Shown here: positions 8,845 through 18,323 of the stretch, piece by piece | Layout of the letters: each line of letters begins with the position of its first letter | Numbering within the stretch: the first letter of the stretch is position 1 | Notes under the pieces: model-generated | Database searches by the model: none | The model's input: only the letters and a program-made list of their open reading frames with translations | Told to the model about the DNA's origin: nothing | Position numbers and translations under genes: made by a program | Origin: Pseudolysobacter antarcticus | Lineage (GTDB): Bacteria > Pseudomonadota > Gammaproteobacteria > Xanthomonadales > Rhodanobacteraceae | DNA: 64,000 bases | Assembly (NCBI RefSeq): GCF_004168365.1 | Contig: NZ_CP035704.1 | Span: forward strand, 124,001-188,000 | Reading direction: 5' to 3'

Positions 8845-11490
8845 ATGAGCGCAGTCGAATTACCACAGCTTGAAACCAGCGGTACGGCTTGGGGGCCGGT
8901 ACTACGGACGCTGCTGGTCTGCGATCTGGTCGACAGCACCGCGCTCGTGCAACGCCTCGGCGATCAGCTCGCGTCCGAACTCATGCGCAAGCACGATCGT
9001 GTGGCGCGCGCCTTGCTCACGCGTCACAGCGGACAGGAAATCGACAAGACCGATGGCTTTCTGGTGTTGTTCGAACGTCCCATTCAAGCGATCGGTTTTG
9101 CGCTCGCTTATCAGCGCGCGTTGCGCCAGCTCAGCGAAGAAGAAACCACCGAATTGCGCGCGCGTGTGGGCATCCATGTTGGCGAAGTCATCTTGTGGAA
9201 TAACAGCGCCGCCGATATCGCCAGCGGCGCCAAGCGCGTCGAAGTTGAAGGTCTGGTCAAGCCCATCGCAGCGCGCCTCATGCACCTCGCGTTGCCTGGC
9301 CAGGTGCTGGTTTCCGGAATGGCGTATTCGCTCTCGCAACGCGCGCAGGGTGAACTCGATCACGATATGGAAGCGCCGCGCTGGCGCATGCACGGCCACT
9401 ACGATTTCAAGGGCGTCAACCAGAGCGTGCCGGTGTTCGAAGTCGGCGAAGCCTTGCTTGCGCCATTTCGCGCACCACCAACCGGCGACAAGGCTCGCCG
9501 CGTACTGCCATGGTGGCGCCGTCCGCCGTTTTTGATCGCGGAAATTTTTGCGTTGATCCTGGCCATCGGCGTGCCGGTGTATCTCACCATGCGCAGCCAG
9601 CCCGCGCTCGCATTCGGCGCGCGTGACTGGGTGGTGATCGGCGACCTGCGCAACCTCACCGGCCAGACCGTATTCGATGCCTCGCTCGACGCCGCCTTGC
9701 GTCTGAGCCTGGAGCAATCGCGCTACGTCAATATCGTCTCGTCGCTGCAAGTGCGCGATACGCTCAAGCGCATGAACCGCGCGATCGACACTACGGTGGA
9801 TCGTGGCGTCGGCGCCGAGATTGCGCTGCGCGAAGGCGCACGCGCATTGATCCTGCCGAGCATCGCCGAAGTCGGCGGCCGGGTGCGCGTAGTCACCGAG
9901 GTGATCGACCCGCACACACAAACCACCGTCTACGCCAACACCGCCGATGGCATCGGCATGGAATCCGTACTCGGCTCGGTGGATAACGTCGCACACGAAT
10001 TACGCGAGAAGTTGGGCGAGGCACTCACATCGATCAATAACGACAGTCAGCCATTGCCGAAAGTAACGACTAGCAATCTGGATGCGCTGCGGGCTTATGC
10101 ATTGGCCGAACGCGCTTATATCGAAGGCCGAATTGGTGAAACCCTGGAGTTATTCGATCAAGCGATCAAACTCGATTCGAAATTCGCCTTAGCCTATATG
10201 GGAAAAGCGAGGGTACACTTGGGCGCAGAAGATCGTGCTACGGCGCTAATCGAGTTGAATCAAGCAAACACTTTACGGCAACACCTAGCGCCACGTGATG
10301 CGCTCAGACTAGATGCCTATCTTGCAATGTATGGCGATCCGTCGGCAATGCTCGAAAAATGGAAACTCTACGGAACATTGTATCCCGATGCTTATTTCGC
10401 ACATATCAATTATGCGGATCAGGCTTCGATGTATACCAATCAGTATGAAGACGCGATTGTCGAAACACGAAAAGCTATCGTAGAGCATAATCCCGGAGTC
10501 GGTTCGGCCTATTACTTGCTGGGGCACCTATACCTTGCTATCGAAAAATATGACGATGCTTTTGCCAGCCTGAAGCAAGCCCAATCTCTACAGGCACAGC
10601 GTATGGGGTTGGTCATAGTTAACGCTTACGCAGCCACCCGTCAATTTGATCAGGCAAACAGAACTTTTGCGGAGGGCAGGCGTAGCGGCGTTGCAAGCAA
10701 CGACCTGAGTCGTAATATCACAGCCATTTCTCTACCGTTGGATCAGGGCCACTGGCAAGATGCGTTGGCTCACGCGTCTCAGTATATTCTTACCGCCGAT
10801 AGCGTAGGTCCACTCTATGGCCGCCTTTCTCGGTCAACTGAGCTGAGCCTGCTTGTATTGTCCGAGACTGGCGGCGACTATGCGAAGCGCCTGAAACCGT
10901 TTTTGGAAAGCGAAATATCCCTTTTGCATCGCGTTGATGTTGATCACGATGTCACTCTTTTCAATGTGCTAATTGCCGCATATTTAGCCGCGCGTAGCGA
11001 CAATAGCGATTTGTCTGCAAACGCGATCAAGGCCGTGCGCGACACTGCTCGCATAAGTGGCTATCCCAATGTTAGGAATATGCTCGTCATCGCTCAGGCC
11101 GAATTAGCACGTAATAGTGGAAAATCCGAAGACGCTATCAACCTGCTAAAGGCCGAATTGAAAGGAACCGAACTTTATTTAACTCACGTCGCTTTGCGCG
11201 ACGCATACGTAACGGCCAGCAAGTATGAAAGTGCGTTGACTGAATCCGGATGGTTGGCGGAACATCGCGGCCGGGCTTACGAGGAATATAATAATTTGGA
11301 AGCGCTGCAGCCGCTAAATATTGCCGAGTCCAACCTTGCGTTGCTTCACAAGGCTGAACTCAGCAGCAAGCTTGGCAGGAAGGAAAAGTCACTCGAGTAT
11401 ATGGCTGATTTTCGCAAAGCCTGGCCCAATGCGAACCAACTCGCGTTTCTTTCCCAACGTATCAATAGCTTGTCCCCTCTAGGCGATTAA
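8845..11490 (+). CDS. Class III nucleotide-cyclase-like/TPR membrane protein of a peptide-modification system
   Basis: A protein of 881 residues from ATG 8845 (AGGG 7 bp upstream; a GTG at 8785 is in frame but less likely). Residues about 20-205 resemble a class III cyclase: CDLVDST and DKTDGF supply both metal Asp, and AARL keeps the Arg of the transition-state pair, but the usual Asn two residues before AARL is Pro and the base-selecting Lys is displaced, so activity is uncertain. A membrane span lies at about 229-250, then a domain of the FlgO/TolB-N type (WVVIGDLRNLTGQTVFDASL) and, from about 405, TPR repeats. The arrangement and the next two genes match what I know as the putative peptide modification system cyclase (TIGR04510). 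Base composition turns AT-richer after about 10,020. Its stop overlaps the convergent precursor gene by 4 bp. Confidence 0.8.
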   Translation: MSAVELPQLETSGTAWGPVLRTLLVCDLVDSTALVQRLGDQLASELMRKHDRVARALLTRHSGQEIDKTDGFLVLFERPIQAIGFALAYQRALRQLSEEETTELRARVGIHVGEVILWNNSAADIASGAKRVEVEGLVKPIAARLMHLALPGQVLVSGMAYSLSQRAQGELDHDMEAPRWRMHGHYDFKGVNQSVPVFEVGEALLAPFRAPPTGDKARRVLPWWRRPPFLIAEIFALILAIGVPVYLTMRSQPALAFGARDWVVIGDLRNLTGQTVFDASLDAALRLSLEQSRYVNIVSSLQVRDTLKRMNRAIDTTVDRGVGAEIALREGARALILPSIAEVGGRVRVVTEVIDPHTQTTVYANTADGIGMESVLGSVDNVAHELREKLGEALTSINNDSQPLPKVTTSNLDALRAYALAERAYIEGRIGETLELFDQAIKLDSKFALAYMGKARVHLGAEDRATALIELNQANTLRQHLAPRDALRLDAYLAMYGDPSAMLEKWKLYGTLYPDAYFAHINYADQASMYTNQYEDAIVETRKAIVEHNPGVGSAYYLLGHLYLAIEKYDDAFASLKQAQSLQAQRMGLVIVNAYAATRQFDQANRTFAEGRRSGVASNDLSRNITAISLPLDQGHWQDALAHASQYILTADSVGPLYGRLSRSTELSLLVLSETGGDYAKRLKPFLESEISLLHRVDVDHDVTLFNVLIAAYLAARSDNSDLSANAIKAVRDTARISGYPNVRNMLVIAQAELARNSGKSEDAINLLKAELKGTELYLTHVALRDAYVTASKYESALTESGWLAEHRGRAYEEYNNLEALQPLNIAESNLALLHKAELSSKLGRKEKSLEYMADFRKAWPNANQLAFLSQRINSLSPLGD

Positions 11491-11741
11491 GCCTTGAAAA
11501 CCATCATGCCAAGATTGGACGTCAACTGAGACTGTAATGCTGTCCGCGTCTGCTCAATAGCCTGCTTACTAGGTAGCTTGGGCGGATGTGCGCACTCGCA
11601 ATAATTCTTCGGATTTTTCAAGCCGATCTGCTTCAACGCGGCCTCTTGATCATTCTGAAACAAATCGCGAAACGTATCATCAGTCGCGAGTTTGTCGAGC
11701 AACGTCTCGACTACGTTTTGCGGTAACGGTTCGCCAGCCAT
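11487..11741 (-). CDS. Candidate RiPP precursor peptide with NHLP-like leader
   Basis: A protein of 84 residues with a strong GAGGGGG ribosome site before ATG 11741. Residues 10-40 read as a nitrile-hydratase-type leader (LLDKLATDDTFRDLF, then EAALKQIG), which is typical of NHLP/Nif11-related precursors. The core half starts at NYCECAHPP (Cys48, Cys50) and ends SNLGMMVFKA. The pattern fits the putative modified peptide family seen in Xanthomonadaceae (TIGR04509). It is convergent with the cyclase gene, with the two stops overlapping by 4 bp, and divergent from the dehydrogenase gene. Which residues are modified and where the leader is cut cannot be read from the sequence. Confidence 0.75.
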   Translation of the reverse strand: MAGEPLPQNVVETLLDKLATDDTFRDLFQNDQEAALKQIGLKNPKNYCECAHPPKLPSKQAIEQTRTALQSQLTSNLGMMVFKA

Positions 11742-11991
11742 GAATTCCCCCTCAAATTATGTGATGGCCTCGACCAGGAATATGGCAGAGGTTCGACGTA
11801 GCATCTTGCAACATTGATTTTGCATTTTGCGATTCCGGCTAGCCTTAGCAACCGGTGCAGACCACATCATTGTTAGCGGATGTTTGGTCTGCGGCACAAT
11901 CTAAGTGTTACGCGCAGCGCTGGCAAGCCGTATTCTTCGCCGCCACTTGGTAATATCTTCGGTTGATCACCATTGCTGCCAAGAATCCTCA
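11742..11991. promoter_or_regulatory. Divergent intergenic region between precursor and dehydrogenase
   Basis: About 250 bp, markedly AT-richer than its neighbours. It must hold the precursor promoter (minus strand) and probably that of the dehydrogenase gene. If the dehydrogenase begins at the alternative GTG 11905 the region shrinks to 163 bp. No clear operator dyad was recognised. Confidence 0.4.
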
Positions 11992-13239
11992 GTGCAAATC
12001 CGACGCTGTTCCGCCTTACTGATCGAACCACGCGAATCCGTAGCGTTCGACCTCGATTCCCTGCTCGCTGGTGGCAATGGCTTGAGCGCGAATATCGAAT
12101 TGCTGGCGCTGGCGCCGCACCTGCTTTCCGAAGTGGCGATCAGCACGGTCGAAGCCGATGCGCTCAGCATTATTGGCGCAACATCATGGACACCGTTTGA
12201 TGCGCTCGCCGAAAAATTTGATGCCGCGCTGCTGCACGCGCTACTGCAAAAAGGTCTACTGATCAGCGACGACGAGAGACACGCAGAAAATCGCGAACGC
12301 GACGAAAAATTACGCGCCGCGAACTGGCATCCACACTCTGCCGTGTCACATTATTTTGGCCGCTGGAAAGGTGTGACATCGGGCGAATCGACGGATCGTG
12401 CGGGCTATAAAAGTTCGGCAGAACTCGCCGAACGCCTCGGTGCATCGCCACCGCATGTGCATGCACGCGTGCCTGCCGAGCAGCGTATAACCTTGCCCGA
12501 AACCGCGAACACGTCGATGGACGAACTGCTCGCGCAACGCGTGACTTGTCGCAATTTCGATACGACCCGCCAATTGCCGCTAGCGACATTTTCGCGTTTG
12601 TTGTGGCGCGTATTTGGTGCGCAGGCGGCGGTGGAAATGGTCAAGGATCACATCCTGATCAAGCGCACGAGCCCGTCCGGCGGCGGCCTGCATCCGACCG
12701 AAGCGTATCTGCTGGTGCAGCGCGTGGAAGGCATCACGCCGGGCCTGTATCACTACCATCCGATCGACCATGCGCTGGAGCCGCTGGACGCGCCCGATGG
12801 CGATCTTCATGCGCTAGCCAATACCTTTGTCGCTGCACAAAACTACTACGCCGATGCGCATGTGCAAGTGGTGCTGGTGTCGCGCTTTGAACGTACTTTC
12901 TGGAAGTATCGCAACCATAGCAAGGCCTATCGCGTCTGCCTGCTGGATGCCGGGCATCTGTCGCAGACTTTGTATATTTCGGCGACCGAATTCGGCCTCG
13001 GCGCATTCATCACTGCGGCCATGAACGAGGTCGATGTCGAACAGGCGCTGGGGCTCGATCCGCTGCTGGAAAGCCCGGTCGCCATTTGCGGTTTTGGTAT
13101 TCGTAGCAGCGAATTCGCGACTATCGAGTTCGATCCGCAACAGGCGATCTGGTCGGCGGAACAAAGTGCTACGGTTGGTATTCCCGCCGCGACGACGCAG
13201 AATTCAAACTCGCAGCTCAGCAAAGAATCCGATAGTTAG
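11992..13239 (+). CDS. SagB-like peptide maturation dehydrogenase (nitroreductase fold)
   Basis: A protein of 415 residues if started at GTG 11992 (VQIRRCSALLIEPRE, which looks like a family N-terminus); an in-frame GTG at 11905 would add 29 residues. The FMN nitroreductase domain occupies the C-terminal half: RVTCRNFDTTRQLP (about residue 185), SPSGGGLHPTEAYLLVQ (about 225) and a GLYHYHPIDHALEPL strand, all as in SagB-type dehydrogenases that oxidise azolines to azoles. The N-terminal 170 residues are unique to this family. It matches the putative peptide maturation dehydrogenase family (TIGR04511) known beside TIGR04509 and TIGR04510 proteins. No YcaO cyclodehydratase, protease or exporter is in the window. 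Confidence 0.8.
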   Translation: MQIRRCSALLIEPRESVAFDLDSLLAGGNGLSANIELLALAPHLLSEVAISTVEADALSIIGATSWTPFDALAEKFDAALLHALLQKGLLISDDERHAENRERDEKLRAANWHPHSAVSHYFGRWKGVTSGESTDRAGYKSSAELAERLGASPPHVHARVPAEQRITLPETANTSMDELLAQRVTCRNFDTTRQLPLATFSRLLWRVFGAQAAVEMVKDHILIKRTSPSGGGLHPTEAYLLVQRVEGITPGLYHYHPIDHALEPLDAPDGDLHALANTFVAAQNYYADAHVQVVLVSRFERTFWKYRNHSKAYRVCLLDAGHLSQTLYISATEFGLGAFITAAMNEVDVEQALGLDPLLESPVAICGFGIRSSEFATIEFDPQQAIWSAEQSATVGIPAATTQNSNSQLSKESDS

Positions 13240-13251
13240 ATCCTAGCAAAC

Positions 13252-13839
13252 TCAGCCCGGGCAAGGCCCGCCGGCATCGGTCCATTGCTTGAACTTGGCG
13301 ACAAAATCCGCGTGCGCAATCGGCACGGGCGCACGCCCGATACCCGGATCCCAGCCCCACAACACCAGCTTGTCTTCGTCGACATGCTTGAGCAACGCAG
13401 CGAGATCCTTGCCGCCATTGGCCTTTTGATCCTTCAAACCATTGCACAGTTGCGCCGAGGTCTGGCCGATGAAAACCATCTTGTGTTGCGGTGGCGGCAG
13501 ATGCCAGTTCGGCGCACCGGGCGGCACGTGCGCACCGTAGCTTGCGGGCAGATTGGCCCGACCGTGGCAGGTGCTGCAGTTCATCGCGGCCATGCCGAAA
13601 CCCGCCGGCCCGCGTTGCACATTTTGCGCGTGCGCCAAACCTTGATCGAACTGCAACGGCGCATCGCCCGGAATATGGCAATTCTGGCAACGCGGATTCT
13701 GCAACACCGCGCGGATAGTTTCGAATGCGGCGATTGCTTCATTCTTGTTCGCCGCGGCTTGGCTGTGCGGCACAAAACTCACGCTGGCGATAACAGCGAC
13801 ACCGATCACAGCGGCAATCATGGTTTTAATCGAACGCAT
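13252..13839 (-). CDS. Secreted dihaem cytochrome c, partner of the IorAB oxidoreductase
   Basis: A protein of 195 residues with a signal peptide (to about residue 29, SQAAA) and two haem c motifs, CQNCH at 51-55 and CSTCH at 88-92. It has an AGGAGG ribosome site. It sits 38 bp downstream of the IorB-like gene on the same strand. Periplasmic cytochromes of this type carry electrons from membrane-side or periplasmic molybdenum hydroxylases to the respiratory chain, so it is the likely electron acceptor of the adjacent enzyme. It converges on the peptide dehydrogenase gene with a 12-bp gap. Confidence 0.85.
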   Translation of the reverse strand: MRSIKTMIAAVIGVAVIASVSFVPHSQAAANKNEAIAAFETIRAVLQNPRCQNCHIPGDAPLQFDQGLAHAQNVQRGPAGFGMAAMNCSTCHGRANLPASYGAHVPPGAPNWHLPPPQHKMVFIGQTSAQLCNGLKDQKANGGKDLAALLKHVDEDKLVLWGWDPGIGRAPVPIAHADFVAKFKQWTDAGGPCPG

Positions 13840-13877
13840 GGCAAATCCTCCTGTGTACGAACAACGCGCGAATCGGA

Positions 13878-16067
13878 TCAGGCCAGACGCAACGGCAACT
13901 TGCGCAACCGTTTGCCATTCAGCACAAACAACGCGTTCGCCACCGCTGGCGCAATCGGTGGCAAACCGGGTTCACCAACGCCGCCGGATTTTTCACCGCT
14001 GTCCACAATATGCACTTCGACAACAGGCATCTCGTTCATGCGCACGACCGGGTAATCATGGAAATTCGATTGCACGACCTTGCCGTCCTTGAACGTGATT
14101 TCGCCATGCAGCGCGGCGGATAATCCGTAGACGATGCCGCCCTCGATCTGGGCGCGAATGGTTTCGGGATTGACGAAGATGCCGCAGTCGATCGCAGCGA
14201 CCACACGATGCACGCGAATCTTGCCGTTCTCGATTGAAACTTCCGCGACCTGTGCAACAAAACTGCCGAATGATTCGTGCACCGCGATACCGCGTGCGCG
14301 GCCTTTTGCCAGCGGTTTGTCCCAGCCGAATTTTTCGGCGGCTTCGTTGAGCACGGCGAGATGGCGTTTGGCGCCGGCTTTTTCCAGCAGCGCACGGCGA
14401 AAAACCAACGGATCCTGCTTGGCTGCGTGCGCGAGTTCATCGATGAAACTTTCGACCACAAACGCGGTGTGCGTATTGCCGACCGAGCGCCACCACAACA
14501 CCGGAATTCCGGGCGTTGGCGAATGCAGTTCGACCAGATAATCCGTCACGCTTTTCAGATACGGTGAATCGGCCGCGCCCTCAACCGACGTGCCATCAAT
14601 CCCGTCCTTGATCATCGCTGCGGCGAACGGCGTGCCGGCGATAATGCTCTGGCCGACGATCACATTGTGCCAGCCAAGAATCGCGCCCTTCTCATCGAGC
14701 GCGGCGCGGATATTGTGCAACCACATCGGCCGATAATAGCCGCCGCGCGTATCGTCCTCACGCGTCCACACCACCTTGACCGGCACCTTCGCGGCCTTCG
14801 CCACTTCGACCGCTTCGCCGACAAAATCCGAGGCCGGATTGGCGCGCCGACCGAAGCCACCACCAAGAAACATCGTGTGGATCGTGACCTGCTCGGGCTT
14901 GAGTCCGAGGATGTGTGCGGCGGCGCCCTGATCGCCCGTCTGGAACTGCGTGCCGGTCCATATTTCGCAGGAATTTTCGCCGAGCTTGACCGTGCAGTTG
15001 AGCGGCTCCATGGCCGCATGCGCGAGATACGGCACTTCGTATTCGGCCTCGATTTTCTTCGTCGCCTTGCTCAATACCGCGTTCGCATCGCCTTTCGCCG
15101 AAGCCTTGCTGCCGACGGTCTTGGCTAGCGCGCGATAGTCAGTGCGCATCTTGTCCGAATCGAGGCCGATATTCGCACCGAGATCCCAGTCGATTTTCAG
15201 CGCATCGCGACCGGTTTTTGCGGCCCAATAATTGTCCGCAAGAACGGCGATGCCGCTCGGCACCTGCACCACGTTGCGTACACCCTTGATCGCTTTTGCC
15301 GGCGCAGCATCGAAACTTTTTACCTTGGCGCCGAACACCGGCGCGCGTGCAATCACTGCGGTGAGCAGGCCATCGAATTGGACGTCGATGCCGAATTTGG
15401 CGCGGCCGCTGATTTTCTCCGGCGTGTCGAGACGTTTGGTCGGCTTGCCGATCAGCGTCCAATCGCGGCGAGGCTTGAGCTTGATTTCACCGCTCGGCGT
15501 AAGCGTTGCGGCGGCAGTCGAAAGCTCGCCGTAGGTTGCATGATGCGCGCCGGAACTGACCACGCCATTGGCGACATGACAATCGCTGGCCGCTACTTTC
15601 CATTGCGCCGCGGCCGCCTGAATCAGCAGTTCGCGCGCGAGTGCGCCGGCCTGACGATAACGATCAAATTCCGACCACGTCGTGCTCGATCCGCCGGTCA
15701 TCTGGATGCCGTACACGGTGTGCGCATAACTCGGCGCAGCGGGCGCATGTTCAACCTTGATCTTCGACCAGTCGCAGCCGAGTTCTTCGGCGATCAGCAT
15801 CGGCAACGTTGTCCAGATGCCCTGGCCCATTTCCGAATGCGACAGCAAAACGGTGACGCTGTTGTCGCTGGCGATTTTCAGAAACGCATTCGGCGCGGGC
15901 AACGGTGCGGGTTTTGCGCCACCTTGCGCGAGTGCAAAACGACCAACGCCCGGAACACTGAAGGCGATCACCAGGCCAGCGGCGGTGAGCGTGGTTTTGA
16001 GAAAATCGCGGCGACTGCGCTGTGCTAGCCCAGCATCGTCAAGCACATCGTCGATACGCGCGTTCAT
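13878..16067 (-). CDS. Molybdopterin-binding subunit, isoquinoline 1-oxidoreductase beta (IorB) type
   Basis: A protein of 729 residues, the usual size of IorB-type large subunits. A twin-arginine signal ([18 protein letters not shown], residues 18-35) targets the folded enzyme across the membrane. Two aldehyde-oxidase/xanthine-dehydrogenase molybdopterin regions are visible, with GGGFGRR (Mo-cofactor loop) near residue 400 and [19 protein letters not shown] near the C-terminus. The family hydroxylates N-heterocycles or oxidises aldehydes; the substrate is not evident. The start overlaps the iorA stop by 4 bp. Confidence 0.9.
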   Translation of the reverse strand: MNARIDDVLDDAGLAQRSRRDFLKTTLTAAGLVIAFSVPGVGRFALAQGGAKPAPLPAPNAFLKIASDNSVTVLLSHSEMGQGIWTTLPMLIAEELGCDWSKIKVEHAPAAPSYAHTVYGIQMTGGSSTTWSEFDRYRQAGALARELLIQAAAAQWKVAASDCHVANGVVSSGAHHATYGELSTAAATLTPSGEIKLKPRRDWTLIGKPTKRLDTPEKISGRAKFGIDVQFDGLLTAVIARAPVFGAKVKSFDAAPAKAIKGVRNVVQVPSGIAVLADNYWAAKTGRDALKIDWDLGANIGLDSDKMRTDYRALAKTVGSKASAKGDANAVLSKATKKIEAEYEVPYLAHAAMEPLNCTVKLGENSCEIWTGTQFQTGDQGAAAHILGLKPEQVTIHTMFLGGGFGRRANPASDFVGEAVEVAKAAKVPVKVVWTREDDTRGGYYRPMWLHNIRAALDEKGAILGWHNVIVGQSIIAGTPFAAAMIKDGIDGTSVEGAADSPYLKSVTDYLVELHSPTPGIPVLWWRSVGNTHTAFVVESFIDELAHAAKQDPLVFRRALLEKAGAKRHLAVLNEAAEKFGWDKPLAKGRARGIAVHESFGSFVAQVAEVSIENGKIRVHRVVAAIDCGIFVNPETIRAQIEGGIVYGLSAALHGEITFKDGKVVQSNFHDYPVVRMNEMPVVEVHIVDSGEKSGGVGEPGLPPIAPAVANALFVLNGKRLRKLPLRLA

Positions 16068-16525
16068 GCTTTCACCTCGCCGAGTTCGGCGGCGCGATGG
16101 ATCGCCGCACGCACGCGCTGGTAGGTTCCGCAGCGGCAGATATTGCCGGACATCGCGGCATCGATATCCGCATCCGACGGTTTTTTATTGCTGGCAAGCA
16201 ACGCCACCGCCGACATGATCTGGCCTGACTGGCAATAGCCGCATTGCACCACGTCGAGTTCGGCCCAGGCCTTCTGCACGACATGATCGCCGTTGGTGGA
16301 AAGCCCTTCGATCGTGGTGACTTTTGCGCCATTTGCTGCACTCGCTGGCGTTACACACGAACGCACCGGCGCGCCGTTAAGATGCACCGTGCATGCGCCG
16401 CATTGCGCCATGCCGCAACCGAATTTTGTGCCCGTCATATTCAGCACATCGCGGATGACCCAGAGCAGCGGCATATCGGGCGCGACATCGACGTCGTGAT
16501 CGTGACCATTTACATTGAGTTTCAT
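16064..16525 (-). CDS. 2Fe-2S subunit, isoquinoline 1-oxidoreductase alpha (IorA) type
   Basis: A protein of 153 residues. It carries the plant-type [2Fe-2S] motif [16 protein letters not shown] (about residues 37-52) and the second, alpha-helical cluster motifs CGYCQSGQ and CRCGTYQRV (about 97-135), as in small subunits of the xanthine dehydrogenase family. It passes electrons from the molybdenum site of the IorB-like partner, with which it overlaps by 4 bp (translational coupling). It has no signal peptide, as expected if exported together with the Tat-bearing large subunit. Confidence 0.92.
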   Translation of the reverse strand: MKLNVNGHDHDVDVAPDMPLLWVIRDVLNMTGTKFGCGMAQCGACTVHLNGAPVRSCVTPASAANGAKVTTIEGLSTNGDHVVQKAWAELDVVQCGYCQSGQIMSAVALLASNKKPSDADIDAAMSGNICRCGTYQRVRAAIHRAAELGEVKA

Positions 16526-16584
16526 ACGCTACCTCGGTTGGCTTTCAGGCTGAGCGAAAGCGTACTCCTCGGTTTTGTATTGCG

Positions 16585-17166
16585 CTAGCGCAGGGCGGAC
16601 AGATCGGCGGTATGGTCGATATCGGTGGCCAGTGCCGGACTGTCGATCACCGTCACTTCGCTTTTGCGCTCATGCAACAAGACCCGCGCGCCTTGATCAC
16701 CGCGCAGAAATTTTTCGTCTAACCAGTGTCGCGGCAACAGCGCCGGCACGCCGACGGTATCGGCATAACCGGACGCAACGGCGTGTAGCGGATTGCGGTG
16801 CCAGACATCACGCAATGTGATCAAGTGTGACGCGGTCAACGCAGGCTGGTCGCACAGCACAACCATAACGCCGTCGATATTTGCATCCAGCGCCTGCACC
16901 GCGCAGCGCAACGAAGCGCCCATGCCGTCACGCCAGTTTTCGCAAATCAGCGCGCGGATCGGCAGATCGGCAATCGCCAAAACCATGCGCGATGCATCGG
17001 CACCAAGCACGACCACAACCTCGGCAGGCAATGTTGCGAACGCAAATCGCGCGGCGCGATGTAATAAAGTTTCGCCTTCGTGAAACAACAATTGTTTGGG
17101 CTGACCGAGACGTGACGAGCCACCCGCGGCAAGCACGATCACGGCATGGCGCGATGCCTCAGTCAT
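16585..17166 (-). CDS. Molybdenum cofactor cytidylyltransferase-like protein (MocA/MobA family)
   Basis: A protein of 193 residues with the nucleotidyltransferase signature VLAAGGSSRLGQPKQLL (about residues 11-27). Relatives attach CMP (MocA) or GMP (MobA) to molybdopterin. Its place just upstream of iorAB and overlapping the XdhC-like gene points to making the cytosine dinucleotide form that molybdenum hydroxylases use. The stop is 60 bp before iorA. The substrate assignment rests on context. Confidence 0.82.
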   Translation of the reverse strand: MTEASRHAVIVLAAGGSSRLGQPKQLLFHEGETLLHRAARFAFATLPAEVVVVLGADASRMVLAIADLPIRALICENWRDGMGASLRCAVQALDANIDGVMVVLCDQPALTASHLITLRDVWHRNPLHAVASGYADTVGVPALLPRHWLDEKFLRGDQGARVLLHERKSEVTVIDSPALATDIDHTADLSALR

Positions 17167-18223
17167 GGTTTTTTACGCGTTGAGCATAACGCGCGAAGTG
17201 TTGTTGCAACTCCGCCGCGATGCTCAACGCGATCGCTTCCGGGCCTTGGCCGCCGAGCGGTAATCCGACAGGTGCATGCAAACGCGGATGCAAAAGTGCC
17301 GCATCGTCGCCAAGCTCGGCCAGCAATTCGTCGCGGCGCGCCGGTGGCCCGAGCAAACCGATATACGCGATGTCACTTTGTGCGAGAGAACGCAGATGCG
17401 CGAGATCGGTGCTGAAGTTGTGGCTCATCACCAGCGCGGCGTCGAAGCGTGTTGCCTGCAACTGCGCGTGTGCGGCCATCGGCGCGAGTTCGATCACGTG
17501 ATCAGCTGCAGCCCGATGCGCCAGCTGTGACCAGCGACCGCGATGTTCGACCACCCACGATTGCCAACCCATCTGCCGCGCGCATGCGATCAAGCTCGGC
17601 GTTTCCGGGCCGGCGCCGAGCAGCAAAACCCGTGAGGTCGCGGCGATAAACAATCGCGCCGCCGTTGTAGAAATTTCCAGTGGATCGATCGCATCATGCG
17701 TTGGCGAATTGGCACCGGCGCTGTTCCACGTCCAATGCTGCGTAGTCGTTTGCGCACGGCCGGCGCCGATGTCGCCCGAAACATCGAGCTCGATCGTCAG
17801 GACCAGCCCCGCCTGCTGCGCGGCGACCAGCGCCTGCAACAAAGGCGCTGTCGATCGCGCCGATTGCGGCAACAACAAAACCCACATGCGACCGCGACAA
17901 CCGATGCCCGAACCAAATACCAGATCATCATCGCTCTCGGTATTGAACTCGGCGAGTTGCGCACGTTTTTCGATCAGCACTTCGCGCGCTTTCAACTCAA
18001 GCTCGGGTTCGAGACAGCCGCCGCTGATTACGCCGGCACGCACGCCGCCAGCATCCAGCAAAACCAAAGCGCCCGGCTTCTGGTACGTCGAACCTTCGGT
18101 TGCGGTGACGATCGCCAGCACCAAATTCTGGCCTTGCGCTTGCAACGCCAGCGCGCGTTCGATCAAGCCGCGATTGCCGCCGCAAATGCTGGTGAGGTTG
18201 AGATTGGGATCAGCCGAAAACAT
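17159..18223 (-). CDS. XdhC/CoxI family molybdoenzyme maturation factor
   Basis: A protein of 354 residues with the XdhC/CoxI N-terminal domain (AIVTATEGSTYQKPGALVLL, then GVISGGCLEPEL near residue 65) and a Rossmann-like C-terminal domain (LLLGAGPETPSL near residue 200; GLLGPPARRDELLAELG). XdhC proteins bind sulfurated molybdenum cofactor and insert it into the target enzyme. It overlaps the MocA-like gene by 8 bp and opens the minus-strand cofactor/IorAB module, so its client is very likely the IorB-like subunit. Confidence 0.88.
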   Translation of the reverse strand: MFSADPNLNLTSICGGNRGLIERALALQAQGQNLVLAIVTATEGSTYQKPGALVLLDAGGVRAGVISGGCLEPELELKAREVLIEKRAQLAEFNTESDDDLVFGSGIGCRGRMWVLLLPQSARSTAPLLQALVAAQQAGLVLTIELDVSGDIGAGRAQTTTQHWTWNSAGANSPTHDAIDPLEISTTAARLFIAATSRVLLLGAGPETPSLIACARQMGWQSWVVEHRGRWSQLAHRAAADHVIELAPMAAHAQLQATRFDAALVMSHNFSTDLAHLRSLAQSDIAYIGLLGPPARRDELLAELGDDAALLHPRLHAPVGLPLGGQGPEAIALSIAAELQQHFARYAQRVKNHD

Positions 18224-18323
18224 CGATGCACGACACTCGAAAGCTTATTTCGTTTCAAGTGTAGCTGCAGCGATGACGCGGGCGATATCGGCCATGCAAC
18301 ATGCGTTACCGTTGCCGTGCTAA

